Assembly (NCBI RefSeq): GCF_004803895.1
Contig: NZ_CP021978.1
Coordinates: forward strand, 8,804,001-8,868,000
Direction: 5' to 3'
Length of the DNA: 64,000 nt
Source: Streptomyces hawaiiensis
GTDB lineage: Bacteria > Actinomycetota > Actinomycetes > Streptomycetales > Streptomycetaceae
This document shows positions 29,548 to 38,722 of this stretch, in pieces (the first letter of the stretch is position 1; each line of letters begins with the position of its first letter). The notes below the pieces were generated by a model. It saw nothing but the letters and a program-made list of their open reading frames with translations, had not been told where the DNA came from and made no database searches. Made by a program: the position numbers and the translations under genes.

Positions 29548-30243
29548 ATGCAGGGGAATCAAGCCAAGCGGTGGTGGCAACGCGACGACTGGACCCAGAT
29601 CGCGACTGTTGCAGCAGTTCTTGTGGGTGCTGGCACACTGCTACTCACGGCCATCGCCACGTTCTTCCAGGCGCGGGTGGCACAGGATCAGCTCGATCAG
29701 TCCCGCCGGACCTCCGACAATGAAGCGAGAGGGCAGGCAGTGCTCGTCTCTCACTGGACCGGTGACGGCGAGTCGAGCCTGCACGTCATGAACAGGAGCT
29801 TGGACCCGGTCAACGAAGTGTCGCTGGCGTTCCACGCACGGACCGCACTGGGTAAGAACCAGCAGCCGCCGCGCGGCATGGTGACCTTCGTGATCAAGCT
29901 GGGCAGCCTGCCTCCGTGCTCAACAATCGCCTTCTCCGAAAAGACTGTCGGTTTCCGTTGGAAGCGCGCCGACCTGAACGAGTTGACCGTTCAGCACCCT
30001 GTCCTTCCTGGCCTGCCACGAGAGGAGGGCACATGGCGGGGGCTGAAGTCGCTGCGGCGCCTGGAGATGCTGAGCCTGTTCTTCACCGACAGGGACGGCG
30101 CCCAGTGGTCTCGTGACAAGGACGGTCGCTTAGGAGACCAGAGGGACGGGATCGGTTACCCGGTCGACGGGCTGGCGGCTTCGCCGGGCCGAATCGTCCG
30201 GGCCCCTCAGATCAAGCCGCTGGATACGTGCAGGGAAGGATGA
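29548..30243 (+). CDS. Single-pass membrane protein of unknown function
   Basis: The ATG at 29548 follows GGGGAGG with a 5-base spacer. The 231-residue product begins with a basic, Trp-rich segment (MQGNQAKRWWQRDDW). One transmembrane helix follows at about residues 15-40 (IATVAAVLVGAGTLLLTAIA), then a coiled region (ARVAQDQLDQSRR) and a soluble domain with beta-rich character (GQAVLVSHWTGDGESSLHVM). I do not recognise the family. The arrangement of one helix, a short coiled coil and a beta domain resembles many small actinomycete membrane-anchored proteins. Its start region shares a TAGGGGAGGCGCG-like sequence with that of Imm1. Confidence 0.65.
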   Translation: MQGNQAKRWWQRDDWTQIATVAAVLVGAGTLLLTAIATFFQARVAQDQLDQSRRTSDNEARGQAVLVSHWTGDGESSLHVMNRSLDPVNEVSLAFHARTALGKNQQPPRGMVTFVIKLGSLPPCSTIAFSEKTVGFRWKRADLNELTVQHPVLPGLPREEGTWRGLKSLRRLEMLSLFFTDRDGAQWSRDKDGRLGDQRDGIGYPVDGLAASPGRIVRAPQIKPLDTCREG

Positions 30244-30475
30244 GCGGCTGCGCAGTGCGAGCCATCGCCGCTCGGCGGCTGACAGCGCAGCAACTCGCCT
30301 GACACCCCGCCCGTGTGCCGCCCGCGCAGAGCGTGCCCTGTTCACCCGGCCCGCGCCGAGATCAGCGCGATCCGAGATGCGGTTCCTTCACACGCAGGAG
30401 AAGGGCTCTATCAAGACCCTGGCTGAGGGCCCGGGCGTCTCCCGCATGACGGGCCCAGAGCCACGAGGTTGTCAC

Positions 30476-30985
30476 TCAAGGCGCTGCGCGGTCGGCGCCC
30501 GGAGGTCTCCTTGGCCACGGACTTCTTCGTGGTCTTCTTCGCCGCCGTCTTCTTGGCCGCGGCTGCTTCTTTGCCGCCTTCTTCTTCGGCAGCTCGTGCA
30601 CGTCAGCGTCCTCGCCGCGCGAGGCCCGCGCCTTCTGCACGGACTCGTTGAGGGAGACCATCAGGTCTACGATCTGCCCGGGCTTCGACCCCGGCTCCCG
30701 AAGCTTCGGCGGCTCGCGGTGCTCCCGCTTGGCGTCGATGATCTGCGCAAGTGCCTCGGTGTAGGTGTCCTGGTTACTCCTCACCCTCAAGATCCTCGCG
30801 GGTCATGCTGTCCATGAGCGCGAGCGCGCGTCGATCTCCTCGTCGCTCAGCTCGACGGGCGCCAGCAGCTCCTCCGGCGACCTGATCTCGTCAGGCCAGC
30901 GCATCGCGTGCAAAACGATGACGTCCTCGCGGACCCGGAGCAGGCCCAGGCGCTCACGTCCGGACCAGGCGTACTTCCTGCAGTA
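30476..30985 (-). pseudogene. ku: Ku DNA-end-binding protein, C-terminal remnant
   Basis: Read on the minus strand from about 30985, the sequence gives YAWSGRERLGLLRVREDVIV and LHAMRWPDEIRSPEELLAPV. After a frameshift near 30830 it gives TYTEALAQIIDAKREHREPP, PGQIVDLMVSLNESVQKARA, SRGEDADVHELPKKKAAKK, then another one-base loss before a lysine-rich tail (KKTAAKKTTKKSVAKETSGR). This is the C-terminal part of bacterial Ku, which works in non-homologous end joining with an ATP-dependent ligase. The N-terminal half is absent, and at least two frameshifts make the remnant non-functional. Confidence 0.75.
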
Positions 30986-31105
30986 GGCCGATCATGTTTC
31001 TGGATCGTGAGGGCACCCTAGATTTTGGGGCCGGGGTTCCTGGGCTGTCCTCCCATTCGGTGGTCGCTCCAGTCGATGCCGTCGTCTCACGCCCGCGGTG
31101 TTGGG

Positions 31106-31591
31106 TCAGCGGTGGTGACCGCCGTGGCGGTGGTGGCCCCAAGACTCGTCGTCGATGAAGCGTCCGCGGTCGTTGCGGAGGGTGGCGGTGTCGGAGCGGT
31201 TGTCCCAGACGTAGTGGCGGCGGTCCTGGTACAGGTCGCTGTCGGTGTCGCGGCCGATGCCGGTGTGGACGCGGACCGTGGCGCGGCCTTCCAGGCGGTA
31301 GTGGTCGAAGGTGTAGGTGCGCCCGTCCTCGTCCTGAAGGGTCCAGCCGTCGAGGTTGACAGAGCGGCGGCCGGTGTTGGTGATCTCCACCCACTCGCGG
31401 TTCAGGGAGCGGTTGGAGCGGTCGTCCCGGCCGGGGGAGTCGTACTGGACGTCCGAGATCTTCACCTTGGACCGCTCGGGGCGGGCGTGGTCGGCGGCGG
31501 ACGCCGGCAGCGTCACCACCGAGACGAGAGCGCCGGCGGTGAGCGCGGCGGCGGCGATACGGCGAGCGGTGACGGAATCGAAAGCGGACAA
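31106..31591 (-). CDS. Secreted lamin-tail-domain protein
   Basis: The 161-residue product has a signal peptide (RRIAAAALTAGALVSVVTLP, cleavage near ASA-ADH). It is followed by a lamin-tail-like beta domain: KVKISDVQYDSPGRDDRSNR, LNREWVEITNTGRRSVNLDG, WTLQDEDGRTYTFDHYRLEG and VWDNRSDTATLRNDRGRFID. The WVEITNTG and WTLQDEDG motifs are diagnostic. A His-rich C-terminal tail (SWGHHRHGGHHR) could bind metal. A ribosome site AGGGGAC precedes the ATG. Small secreted proteins of this type are common in Streptomyces, and their exact role is unknown. Confidence 0.85.
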   Translation of the reverse strand: MSAFDSVTARRIAAAALTAGALVSVVTLPASAADHARPERSKVKISDVQYDSPGRDDRSNRSLNREWVEITNTGRRSVNLDGWTLQDEDGRTYTFDHYRLEGRATVRVHTGIGRDTDSDLYQDRRHYVWDNRSDTATLRNDRGRFIDDESWGHHRHGGHHR

Positions 31592-31980
31592 GAGGTCCCC
31601 TTAGGGAGCGGACACCTTCCCCGGAGAGCCGCTGGGGCTGCCCGGGCAGTGGGTGTGGTGTGCGTCGGCGACCGGCTGGCCGCACACACTCTGTTCACGC
31701 CGTGGAGAAGATGTGCGGAAAACGTGACCCCTGTTACCTGTTGTCCATTTTTCTATGACCCTCACATGCAACATCTGTCTATGCCGCCCATGCGTGATGT
31801 TGACGCACCGACAGACTGAGCAGCCTTGGGGGGCTTGGGGGGTGAGGTGTCTGTCCGCCGCGATGCGCCACCCCGCAGGGGATCGGGCCGTCACCCGAAA
31901 GTGAGTAACAGCAGGCAGGCTGGCGAAGGAGCGTCACGCCCCTTGCTGGGCCGGGTCGCGCGCGGGCTAAGGTCGGCGCC
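31592..31980. other. Intergenic region before an IS5-type element
   Basis: It includes the upstream region of the lamin-tail gene, with a relatively AT-rich patch near 31715-31770 that could hold its promoter. No gene is recognised. Confidence 0.5.
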
Positions 31981-33111
31981 TTAAGAGGTCGTTTTCATCT
32001 CTAGTGCGGCGATAGCTCCGTTATTGCACCCGTCGATGAACTGGTGCGGGTGGGGCCGCCGGGGTGGTCTTGCTTCCTGGGGTCGATGGTGTGACCTCTG
32101 GGGCACGAGTCGGCTTGCGCCTGTCTCATTCCAGGAGGCCCGGATCTGTTCCGTGCTTCCGCCGGCCAGGATGCACGCCTGGGCGCACGCCCCCGGCCGG
32201 TGGTACCTCCAGGACATGGCCGACCGTCGTGCGTATCCGAGTGATCTGTCCGATGCCCGCTGGGAGTTGATTGAGTCGGTCCTGTCCGCGTGGCGCTTCG
32301 AGCGTCGGCGTCGGGCCCTGGACTTCGGTCGGCCGCCCGAGCATGATCTGCGCGAGATCATGAACGCGATCCTGTACGTGGACCGCACCGGGGTGCAGTG
32401 GCGCTACCTGCCTCACGACTTCCCGAACTGGAACACGGTCTACGGCTACTTCGCCAAATGGCAGTCCGACGGCATCTTCGCCCAGCTCAACGGCCTCTTA
32501 CGGGAGTTGGTGCGTCTACAGGAGGGCAAAAACCGTCACCCCTCGGCCTGCGTGATCGACGCCCAGAGCGTGAAGACCTCCACTTCCGCCCCTGCCAGGA
32601 CACAGGGCATCGACGCGGGCAAGAAGATCGTGGGCCGCAAGCGCACCATCATCACGGACACCCTCGGCCTGCTGCTCGCGGTGCTGGTCACCGCGGCCGG
32701 CGTCCAGGATTCCACCGCTGGCCGCACCCTCCTGGAGCAGGCCGCCACCGACTACCCCACCCTGCGCAAGATCTGGGTCGACGGCGGCTACCGCAAGCAC
32801 TTCGTCGAGCACGCCGCAGCCCTCGACATCGACCTCGAAATCGTCCAACGCACCCCTGGGAGCAGGGGGTTCACCCCTATCCCGAAGCGGTGGACGGTCG
32901 AGCGGACCTACGGCTGGTTGATGCTGCACCTGCGTCTGGCTTGCGACTACGAAACCCATCCGCACCGCTCCGAAGCCATGATCCATCTCGCCATGACCGA
33001 CCTCATGGCCCGCCGCCTCACCGCAGAGAACACCGTCTCTTGGCGCGATCCGACATCACCGGATCAAATCCGCATACCGGGATGAAGCAACGGGAGAAAA
33101 CGACCTCTTAA
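31981..33111. mobile_element. Complete IS5-family element with TTAA at both ends
   Basis: TTAAGAGGTCGTTTTC at 31981-31996 is the exact reverse complement of 33096-33111. If TTAA is a target duplication, the element's ends are GAGGTCGTTTTC. The single transposase gene inside is intact and the spacing of ends is normal for this family. Confidence 0.8.
32216..33085 (+). CDS. IS5-family transposase (intact)
   Basis: The 289-residue product starts MADRRAYPSDLSDARWELIE. It carries the N-terminal region HDLREIMNAILYVDRTGVQW and RYLPHDFPNWNTVYGYFAKW, the first catalytic Asp in SACVIDAQSVKTS, the second in LRKIWVDGGYRKHF, and the Glu in KRWTVERTYGWLMLHLRLAC. It then runs through a conserved end (HLAMTDLMARRLT). 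All three DDE positions are present and the frame is uninterrupted. The start ATG at 32216 agrees with the family N-terminus. An upstream frame continuation to 32024 is not conserved. Confidence 0.9.
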   Translation: MADRRAYPSDLSDARWELIESVLSAWRFERRRRALDFGRPPEHDLREIMNAILYVDRTGVQWRYLPHDFPNWNTVYGYFAKWQSDGIFAQLNGLLRELVRLQEGKNRHPSACVIDAQSVKTSTSAPARTQGIDAGKKIVGRKRTIITDTLGLLLAVLVTAAGVQDSTAGRTLLEQAATDYPTLRKIWVDGGYRKHFVEHAAALDIDLEIVQRTPGSRGFTPIPKRWTVERTYGWLMLHLRLACDYETHPHRSEAMIHLAMTDLMARRLTAENTVSWRDPTSPDQIRIPG

Positions 33112-33135
33112 GGACCACCAGCAGCAGGAGACGCC

Positions 33136-34087
33136 ATGCCGCCAGGGAACGCGCAGCCGGACACCGCCGAGGACCAGCCGACCGGGCCCCGGCCGCTGGC
33201 TCCGCTTCCCTGCGATGTCGAGGCCGTCTTTCCGGAGTTGATCGGTCGGCGCGCGATGTCACCCTCCTCTACCCCCGGGCCGGGCAGCCGGGACCGGGTG
33301 ACAGTTCTATCGGCGGGCCGCTGCTGTGGTCGGCCGACGAGCCCTGGCCGATGTGCGCCGAACCAGGCCACTACAAGCCGCTCGACCCGCCCGTCGGGCC
33401 GGAGCCGGTCGCGATGGTCCCGGTAGTCCAGCTGTACGCACGGGATGTGCCCGGCCTCGTCTTCCCCGTCGGCACCGACCTGTTGCAGATTCTGTGGTGC
33501 CCGCTCGTTCATGATGACGACCAGTACGCGGCCAACCCCCGGCTTTATTGGCGCAACGCGGCGCTGACGTCCGCCGGCGCCATGGCCGGGGAGCCGCCTC
33601 GCCCGCATACCGCGGACGAGGACTACCTGCCTCGCCCATGCACCGTTTCCCCACTCCGGCCGTGGAGTACCCGAACTGGGACTTGCCGGAGGGACTCGGC
33701 GAGTTGCTTGACCAGCGGTTCGAGGCCCTGAAGGAGGAAGACGGTTACGACTACTCCGAAGTTGCCACCACGCAACAGAGCAAGGTCGGGGGCTACCCGG
33801 GGTGGACCCAGCCGCCCGACTGGCCTGACTGCGCAGGCTGCGGCACCCGCATGGAACACCTGCTCAGCGTCACCGCGACGGAGCCGGGCGTGGGCCGGTG
33901 GCTCCCCCTGAATGACTGGGCCTCCGGCCAGGATGAGACCGCGACTGCGTGCTGGATAGCCGAGGCCGATCCCGCCGCTCTCGACGCGTTCGGGCACGAC
34001 ATGGCCCTGGGCGACCTCGGCGGCATGTACTTCTTCGTCTGTCGCGGCTGCCCCGACACCCCCTACACCCACCGCTACGACTGCTGA
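33136..34087 (+). pseudogene. DUF1963/YwqG-like protein with two frameshifts
   Basis: The frame opens at ATG 33136 after GCAGGAGA. It shifts near 33250 into the frame of SIGGPLLWSADEPWPMCAEP and VPVVQLYARDVPGLVFPVGT. It shifts again near 33650 (one base lost) into PAVEYPNWDLPEGLGELLDQ, SKVGGYPGWTQPPDWPDCAG and GDLGGMYFFVCRGCPDTPYT. The last segment has a Cys pair in CAGCG and CRGCP, and matches DUF1963-type proteins of actinomycetes. The function of the family is unclear. The two shifts should abolish the product unless they are sequencing errors. Confidence 0.7.
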
Positions 34088-34092
34088 GGCCC

Positions 34093-34173
34093 GCACGGGC
34101 GAGTCGCGCGCCCGCGATGCAGCTGGCCACCGGGCGGCCTCTCAGCATCGGCTCCGGCAGCGTCCACGTCACG
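34093..34173 (-). pseudogene. Possible N-terminal scrap of an ATP-dependent DNA ligase
   Basis: A GTG-initiated minus-strand reading gives VTWTLPEPMLRGRPV, which resembles the N-terminus of Streptomyces ATP-dependent ligases (WTLPEPML). After about 15 residues it no longer resembles a ligase. It is too short to be secure. It matters only because Ku and ligase C-terminal remnants also occur in this window. Confidence 0.25.
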
Positions 34174-34342
34174 AACGATGCCTTCCACCGCGGTCGGTCG
34201 TTCGGGTGCTCTGACCAGAGCCCGCTACCGGCAACGGTCTGATCACGCCTTCCCCGGCCTGGAGATGCTGTCTGACGCAGCGAGACCCCGCTCGGCCCTC
34301 GCCTGGGTCTGTCAAAACGAGCGGTGTAACTGGGGTAGTTGG

Positions 34343-35393
34343 TTACTGACGGGCTGCGGAGAGGCGGCCGTCGAAGGTGATGTCGAAGGCGTTCAGTGCG
34401 GTCTTCCAGCGCATGGTCCAGCGGGCCTGTCCCTTGCCGGTGGGGTCGAGCGACATGATCGCCACGTAGACGCACTTCAACGCGGCCTGCTCGTTCGGGA
34501 AGTGTCCGCAGGCCTTGACCGTCCGGCGGATACGGGCGTTGACCGACTCGATGGCGTTCGTCGTGCAGACGATGCGGCGGATCTCGGTGTCGAACCGCAG
34601 AAACGGGGTGAACTCCTCCCAGGCGTTCTCCCACAGCTTCACGATCGCCGGATACTTCCGGCCCCAGGCGTCGGCGAACTCGGCGAACCGGTCCAGGGCG
34701 GCCTCCTCCGTCGGCGCCGTATAGACGGGCTTCAAAAGCTTGGCGATCTTGTCCCAGTCCTGACGGGCGGCATAGCGGAAGGAGTTCCGCAGCAGGTGCA
34801 CCACGCAGGTCTGCACGATCGTCCTGGGCCAGACGGTCTCCACCGCCTCGGGCAGGCCCTTGAACCCGTCACAGACCAGCATCAGCACATCGCTCACGCC
34901 GCGGTTCTTTATCTCGGTGAGGATGTGCAGCCAGTGCTTGGCGCCCTCGCCGCCGTCACCGGCCCACAGCCCCAAAGTCTCCCGTCGGCCCTCGGTGGTC
35001 ACGGCCAGAGCCACGTAGATGGGCCGGTCGGCCACCACACCGTCGCGGATCTTCACGTGGACAGCATCGATGAAGACCACCGGATAGACGGCGTCGAGCG
35101 GCCGGCTCTGCCATTCGGCCATGCCCTCCAGCACCTTGTCGGTGATGGCGGAGATGGTCTGCCGGGAGACCTCGGCGCCATAGACCTCGGCCAGGTGCGC
35201 CTGCACCTCGCCAGTGGTCAGCCCCTTCGCGGCCAGCGAGATCACCATCTCGTCGACGCCGCTCAGGCGCTTCTGCCGCTTCTTGACAATCTTCGGTTCG
35301 AAGGAGCCGTCGCGGTCGCGGGGCACGGTTATCTCCACCGGTCCGCCATCGGTCAGGACCGTCTTGGAGCGGGAGTTGCCGATCGTCCGGCTC
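34343..35393 (-). pseudogene. IS256-family (mutator type) transposase, 5'-truncated
   Basis: The reading enters in frame at GNSRSKTVLTDGGPVEITVP and covers DEMVISLAAKGLTTGEVQAH, the catalytic core YPVVFIDAVHVKIRDGVVAD (Asp) and VLMLVCDGFKGLPEAVETVW (Asp). The conserved CVVHLLRNSFRYAARQDW segment and IRRIVCTTNAIESVNARIRR (Glu) follow. The first 80 or so residues of a usual transposase of about 410 residues are missing, replaced by an integrase fragment of opposite strand. The intact outer end of the element is near 34305 (GGGTCTGTCAAAACGAGCGG). Confidence 0.85.
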
Positions 35394-35797
35394 GCCGTCG
35401 ACGATGTGGTGCACGACGGAGAAGCAGTACTGCTCCGACTCGGGGAACCGGCCTCACCCGTCCCCGAGCCAGCCGCTTCCCTGCTGCTTGACTACATCGC
35501 CGACCGCGACCACATGAACACCGCCACCAACCAGGCATCCCCCTGGCTGTTCCCCGGACCGGGCGGGCCAGCCCTTCCGCCCCGACCACCTGTCCGCACT
35601 CCTCAACGAGATCGGCGTCCCGGTGGCCGCCGCCCGCGGCGCCGCCATCCGACAACAACTCTTTGAGATGCCCGCTCCCGTCGTCGCGGACGCTCTCGGA
35701 TACCACGACAAGACCACCAGCCGCCTCGTTAGAGAAACCGGCGGGACATGGAGCCGATACGCCCCTGGAGATCACACACGGTCACCATCTGGCTGGG
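35374..35797 (+). pseudogene. Tyrosine-recombinase-like site-specific integrase, C-terminal remnant
   Basis: The first frame reads LPIVRLAVDDVVHDGEAVLL, EPAASLLLDYIADRDHMNTA and NQASPWLFPG. A shift near 35565 then gives AGQPFRPDHLSALLNEIGVP, AAIRQQLFEMPAPVVADALG and YHDKTTSRLVRETGGTWSRY. The WLFPGR-AGQP and VADALGYHDKTTSRL elements match the C-terminal region of phage-type integrases of Streptomyces. The terminal catalytic tyrosine may be the one in GTWSRYAPGDH. The N-terminal two thirds are absent, cut by the IS256 copy. Confidence 0.65.
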
Positions 35798-35931
35798 GTC
35801 CCGGGGAATCAGCGACAGCTGAAAACGAGCCGACCACAATCAGACCCAAGTCAAGGCAGCCGTTGACCGGAGGCACCCTCGGTTGCACAAAACCGCTCGC
35901 GGTTGGCAGCCACCGGCGCGATGCTGTCACG

Positions 35932-36627
35932 ATGCCTGCAGAGACCGCTTACCACGACGAAGTCGGCGACTACTTCGCAAAGAACGCCGACACCAGCCCC
36001 TACAACGCACACACCGACCGGCCGGCGATGCTCGCGCTAGCGGGGGATGTTGCCGGGCTGAAGATTCTCGATGTCGGCTGCGGGGCCGGGCACTACGCGG
36101 CCGAACTCCTGGCGGGTGGTGCCGAAGTAGTCGGAATCGACGGCAGCGCAACTCTGCTGAGACACGCGCGGGAGCGATTGGGCGACCGGGCCGAACTGCG
36201 CATGCACGACGCGGAGAAGCCGCTGGACTTCATCGACGACGCGTCGTTCGACGGAGTCGTGTGCGCATTGATGCTCCACCACATCGCCGACCGGCCGCGT
36301 CTCCTCAGCGACCTACGACGCGTCCTGCGTCCTGGAGGGTGGCTGCTCGTTTCGACTACCCACCCGACGGCTGACTGGCGGAAATTCGGTGGCTCGTACT
36401 ACGCCGAGGACTGGGTTGACCTCCCGCTCGCCGGGGGGCCGTTGGCGGTTCACTACCAGCGCATGCCGCTGGAAACGTTCCTGAACGAGCTGCTGGCCGC
36501 CGGATTCATGCTTCAAAGACTCATCGAGCCTCGCCCGACGCCCGGACTGCGAGAGCTCGACGAAACGGCCTACAACAAGCTCCACCAGGCTCCGTGCTTC
36601 CTTGCTGTCAGGCTCCTGCGGCCCTGA
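35932..36627 (+). CDS. SAM-dependent class I methyltransferase
   Basis: The 231-residue product starts at ATG 35932 (MPAETAYHDEVGDYFAKNAD). It carries motif I at about residues 46-52 (ILDVGCGAGHYAAELL), motif II with an acidic residue after beta-2 (AEVVGIDGSATLLRHAR), and DGVVCALMLHHIADRPRLLS as motif IV. It also has RRVLRPGGWLLVSTTHP, characteristic of small-molecule methyltransferases of the Methyltransf_11 type. The substrate is unknown. Its TGA stop (36625-36627) is also the duplicated target triplet of the IS inserted immediately after it, so the reading frame was not altered. Confidence 0.85.
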   Translation: MPAETAYHDEVGDYFAKNADTSPYNAHTDRPAMLALAGDVAGLKILDVGCGAGHYAAELLAGGAEVVGIDGSATLLRHARERLGDRAELRMHDAEKPLDFIDDASFDGVVCALMLHHIADRPRLLSDLRRVLRPGGWLLVSTTHPTADWRKFGGSYYAEDWVDLPLAGGPLAVHYQRMPLETFLNELLAAGFMLQRLIEPRPTPGLRELDETAYNKLHQAPCFLAVRLLRP

Positions 36628-36730
36628 GTGGGCGGTTCGTGAGTCTATGAGTGGTTCTGGTGTCGCCTGATGGTGTGGGCGAAGCCGGAACGTTCCGGTT
36701 CGGTGCCGGTGGCCTGCTGGGATCGGTGGG

Positions 36731-37579
36731 GTGAGTGAACGCAAGCCGTACCAGAGCGACTTGTCCGACGAGCAGTGGGCGTTGATCGAGCCGGTGCTCA
36801 CGGCCTGGAAGAACCGGCACCGTTCCGTGAGCGGCCACCAGGGCCGCTATCCGATGCGGGAGATCGTGAACTCGATCCTCTACCAGTCCCGGACCGGCTG
36901 TCAGTGGGCCCTGTTGCCGAACGACCTGCCGCCGAAGAGCGCGACGTATTACTACTTCGCCGCCTGGCGGGACGACGGCACCGACCAGCAGATCCATGAA
37001 CTCCTGCGCTGCCAGGTGCGGGAGAGGAACCGGCGATTAGAGGACCCGACACTGGTGATCCTGGACACCCAGAGTGTCCGGGCGGCCACCGGGGTCCCCG
37101 CAGTCACGACGGGCAAAGACGCCGCGGAACGGATGCCGGGCCGCAAGCGGGGACTGGCCGTGGACGTCCTTGGCCTGGTCATCGCCGTCACCGTGGTGGC
37201 CGCGAGTGTCCACGACAACGCCGCCGGCATCGCTCTGCTCGACCAGGTCGCCGTCGCGGCCGGCGGCTCGGTCAGCAAGGCCCTGGTCGACCAGGGCTTC
37301 AAGAACCAGGTCGTCACGCACGGGGCCGCCCTCGGCATCGATGTCGAGATCGTCCGGCGCAACCCTGAGGAGCGGGAATTCGTTCCGCAGCCGAAACGGT
37401 GGCGGGTGGAGCAGACGTTCGGGATCTTGATACTGCACCGGCGCCTGGTCCGCGACTACGAACACCGCCCGGCCTCCTCCACCTCAGGCGTCTACTGGGC
37501 CATGACCGACGTCATGGCCCGTCGGCTCACCGACGCGAGCACGCTCACCTGGCGCGATCCGCAGGTGGCCGGCGCGTGA
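36731..37579 (+). CDS. IS5-family transposase (intact, first gene of a two-gene IS)
   Basis: The 282-residue product starts at GTG 36731 (MSERKPYQSDLSDEQWALIE). DDE residues lie in DPTLVILDTQSVRAATGV (Asp), GSVSKALVDQGFKNQVVTHG (Asp) and KRWRVEQTFGILILHRRLVR (Glu). The N-terminal region GRYPMREIVNSILYQSRTGC is typical. The stop TGA overlaps the GTG start of the next gene as GTGA, which suggests translational coupling. Confidence 0.9.
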   Translation: MSERKPYQSDLSDEQWALIEPVLTAWKNRHRSVSGHQGRYPMREIVNSILYQSRTGCQWALLPNDLPPKSATYYYFAAWRDDGTDQQIHELLRCQVRERNRRLEDPTLVILDTQSVRAATGVPAVTTGKDAAERMPGRKRGLAVDVLGLVIAVTVVAASVHDNAAGIALLDQVAVAAGGSVSKALVDQGFKNQVVTHGAALGIDVEIVRRNPEEREFVPQPKRWRVEQTFGILILHRRLVRDYEHRPASSTSGVYWAMTDVMARRLTDASTLTWRDPQVAGA

Positions 37580-37992
37580 ACCTCAACCCCCTCCTTCAGG
37601 CGCTCGACCTTCAGGAAGACGCAGCCCGGGCCCTGGCCGGCGATCTCCGCACCCAGATCGACACCCTTCAGACCGAGCTCCGAGAGGCCGAACTGCGTCT
37701 GGAACACCTCGCCATCACCCGCACGACCATCACCGGTCTCGCCGACCGAATCCCGGTCCAGAGCCCCGACCCATCAGGGAGTCTGGAGCTGCCCGAGCAC
37801 CCGGACTACCCGCGCATCCTCGCCGTCTTCAACGACACCACCGGCCCACTGAGGGCCCGCGACATCTGCCAGGCCCTTGACTTCGAGCTCCTGCCGAAAC
37901 ACATCGAACGCACCCGAGCCAAGATGAAAGGCCTGGTCACACTAGGAATCCTCGCCGAGGCCGAGCCCGGCACCTTCAGCAAGAAGCAGTAA
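37576..37992 (+). CDS. Coiled-coil passenger protein coupled to the IS5 transposase
   Basis: The 138-residue product starts at GTG 37576, overlapping the transposase stop by four bases. The N-terminal half is a heptad-like helix (LQEDAARALAGDLRTQIDTL, then LREAELRLEHLAITRTTITG) of about 60 residues. The C-terminal half (DYPRILAVFNDTTGPLRARD, then LPKHIERTRAKMKGLVTLGI) has a winged-helix-like pattern and ends EAEPGTFSKKQ. It lies entirely inside the IS ends. Its function is unknown. It could be a transposition regulator or a DNA-binding accessory protein. Confidence 0.75.
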   Translation: MNLNPLLQALDLQEDAARALAGDLRTQIDTLQTELREAELRLEHLAITRTTITGLADRIPVQSPDPSGSLELPEHPDYPRILAVFNDTTGPLRARDICQALDFELLPKHIERTRAKMKGLVTLGILAEAEPGTFSKKQ

Positions 37993-38149
37993 CCAAGTCC
38001 GGAACGGACATCAACTCACGAACCGCCCACTGACAGCACGCGATCCCTGCCTCCCAGCGAACGCGCACAGTCACTGCCCCGTCTCCCAAGCGCCAGAACT
38101 GGCGACACTTGAATACGAGAGCCCACCAGTATCGACCCCCGTAGAGGAG

Positions 38150-38722
38150 TCACCGGTCGTCGGATGAGCTTTGTCGTCGAGAGAGAACCAGCCTGCGTCG
38201 CTCCCGGTCGATCGCAGTGACGACGACCGTGACCTCGTCGCCGGCCTGGACCACATCTGACGGACTTTCCACGGACGTCGATGTGAGCTCTCGCAGATGG
38301 ACCAGTCCCTCGATCCCGTCGGCGACCTGGACGAAGACGCCGAACGGGACCAGCTTGGTGACCCGGCCGTGCAGTTTCTGCCCCACTGCAGTGCGGTCGG
38401 CGAATGCTTGGAACGGATCCGGTTGTGTCGCCCGCAAGGACAGTCTGGCCTCCAGGTTCCATGTGTCGAACTGAAGGAATTCGGCTGAGACGCGCTGTCC
38501 GACCTGCACAACGTCGAAGGCGGCTTCGATGCGCCGCCAGGAGAGTTCGGGGATCGTGATGAACCCAACGCCGGGGAAGACCGGGTGGTCCGGACCATGG
38601 TCCAGCGCCACGAACACGCCAAACCGTTCGATCGCTGTGACGGTGCCGGAAAGGAGCTCGCCGCAGTGCAGTGATTCCAAGAACGCCCAGAGTTCCGGGT
38701 TCTCGGACGGTCCGCCCATCAT
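38150..38722 (-). CDS. Protein with two S1 RNA-binding domains
   Basis: The 190-residue product begins MMGGPSENPELWAFLESLHC. An S1 domain covers about residues 22-95 (SGTVTAIERFGVFVALDHGP, then PELSWRRIEAAFDVVQVGQR). A second covers about 110-180 (HGRVTKLVPFGVFVQVADGI, GLVHLRELTS, GDEVTVVVTAIDRERRRLVL). The G-x-V-x2-(I/V)-x3-G-x-F-V core is present in both. Similar stand-alone double-S1 proteins occur in Streptomyces, often as part of variable loci. Single-stranded RNA binding is expected, while the role is unknown. Confidence 0.8.
   Translation of the reverse strand: MMGGPSENPELWAFLESLHCGELLSGTVTAIERFGVFVALDHGPDHPVFPGVGFITIPELSWRRIEAAFDVVQVGQRVSAEFLQFDTWNLEARLSLRATQPDPFQAFADRTAVGQKLHGRVTKLVPFGVFVQVADGIEGLVHLRELTSTSVESPSDVVQAGDEVTVVVTAIDRERRRLVLSRRQSSSDDR

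Larger units (their letters stand above)
36628..38030. mobile_element. Two-gene IS5-family element with 17-bp perfect ends and TGA target duplication
   Basis: GTGGGCGGTTCGTGAGT at 36628-36644 is the exact reverse complement of 38014-38030. Both sides are flanked by TGA (36625-36627 and 38031-38033), consistent with the 3-bp TNA duplications of some IS5 groups. The element holds the transposase gene and a second small gene whose start overlaps the transposase stop. Both are intact. Confidence 0.85.

Noticed and set aside
29097..29549. Minus-strand 150-codon frame with a helicase-associated-like PAQLQQLADLGLDW piece
   Set aside because: Only a short piece is suggestive, and much of the frame overlaps the Imm1 gene. 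The rest shows no homology.
31025..31819. Plus-strand frame opposite the lamin-tail gene
   Set aside because: The minus-strand gene has signal peptide, lamin-tail motifs and a ribosome site. The opposite frame is a shadow.
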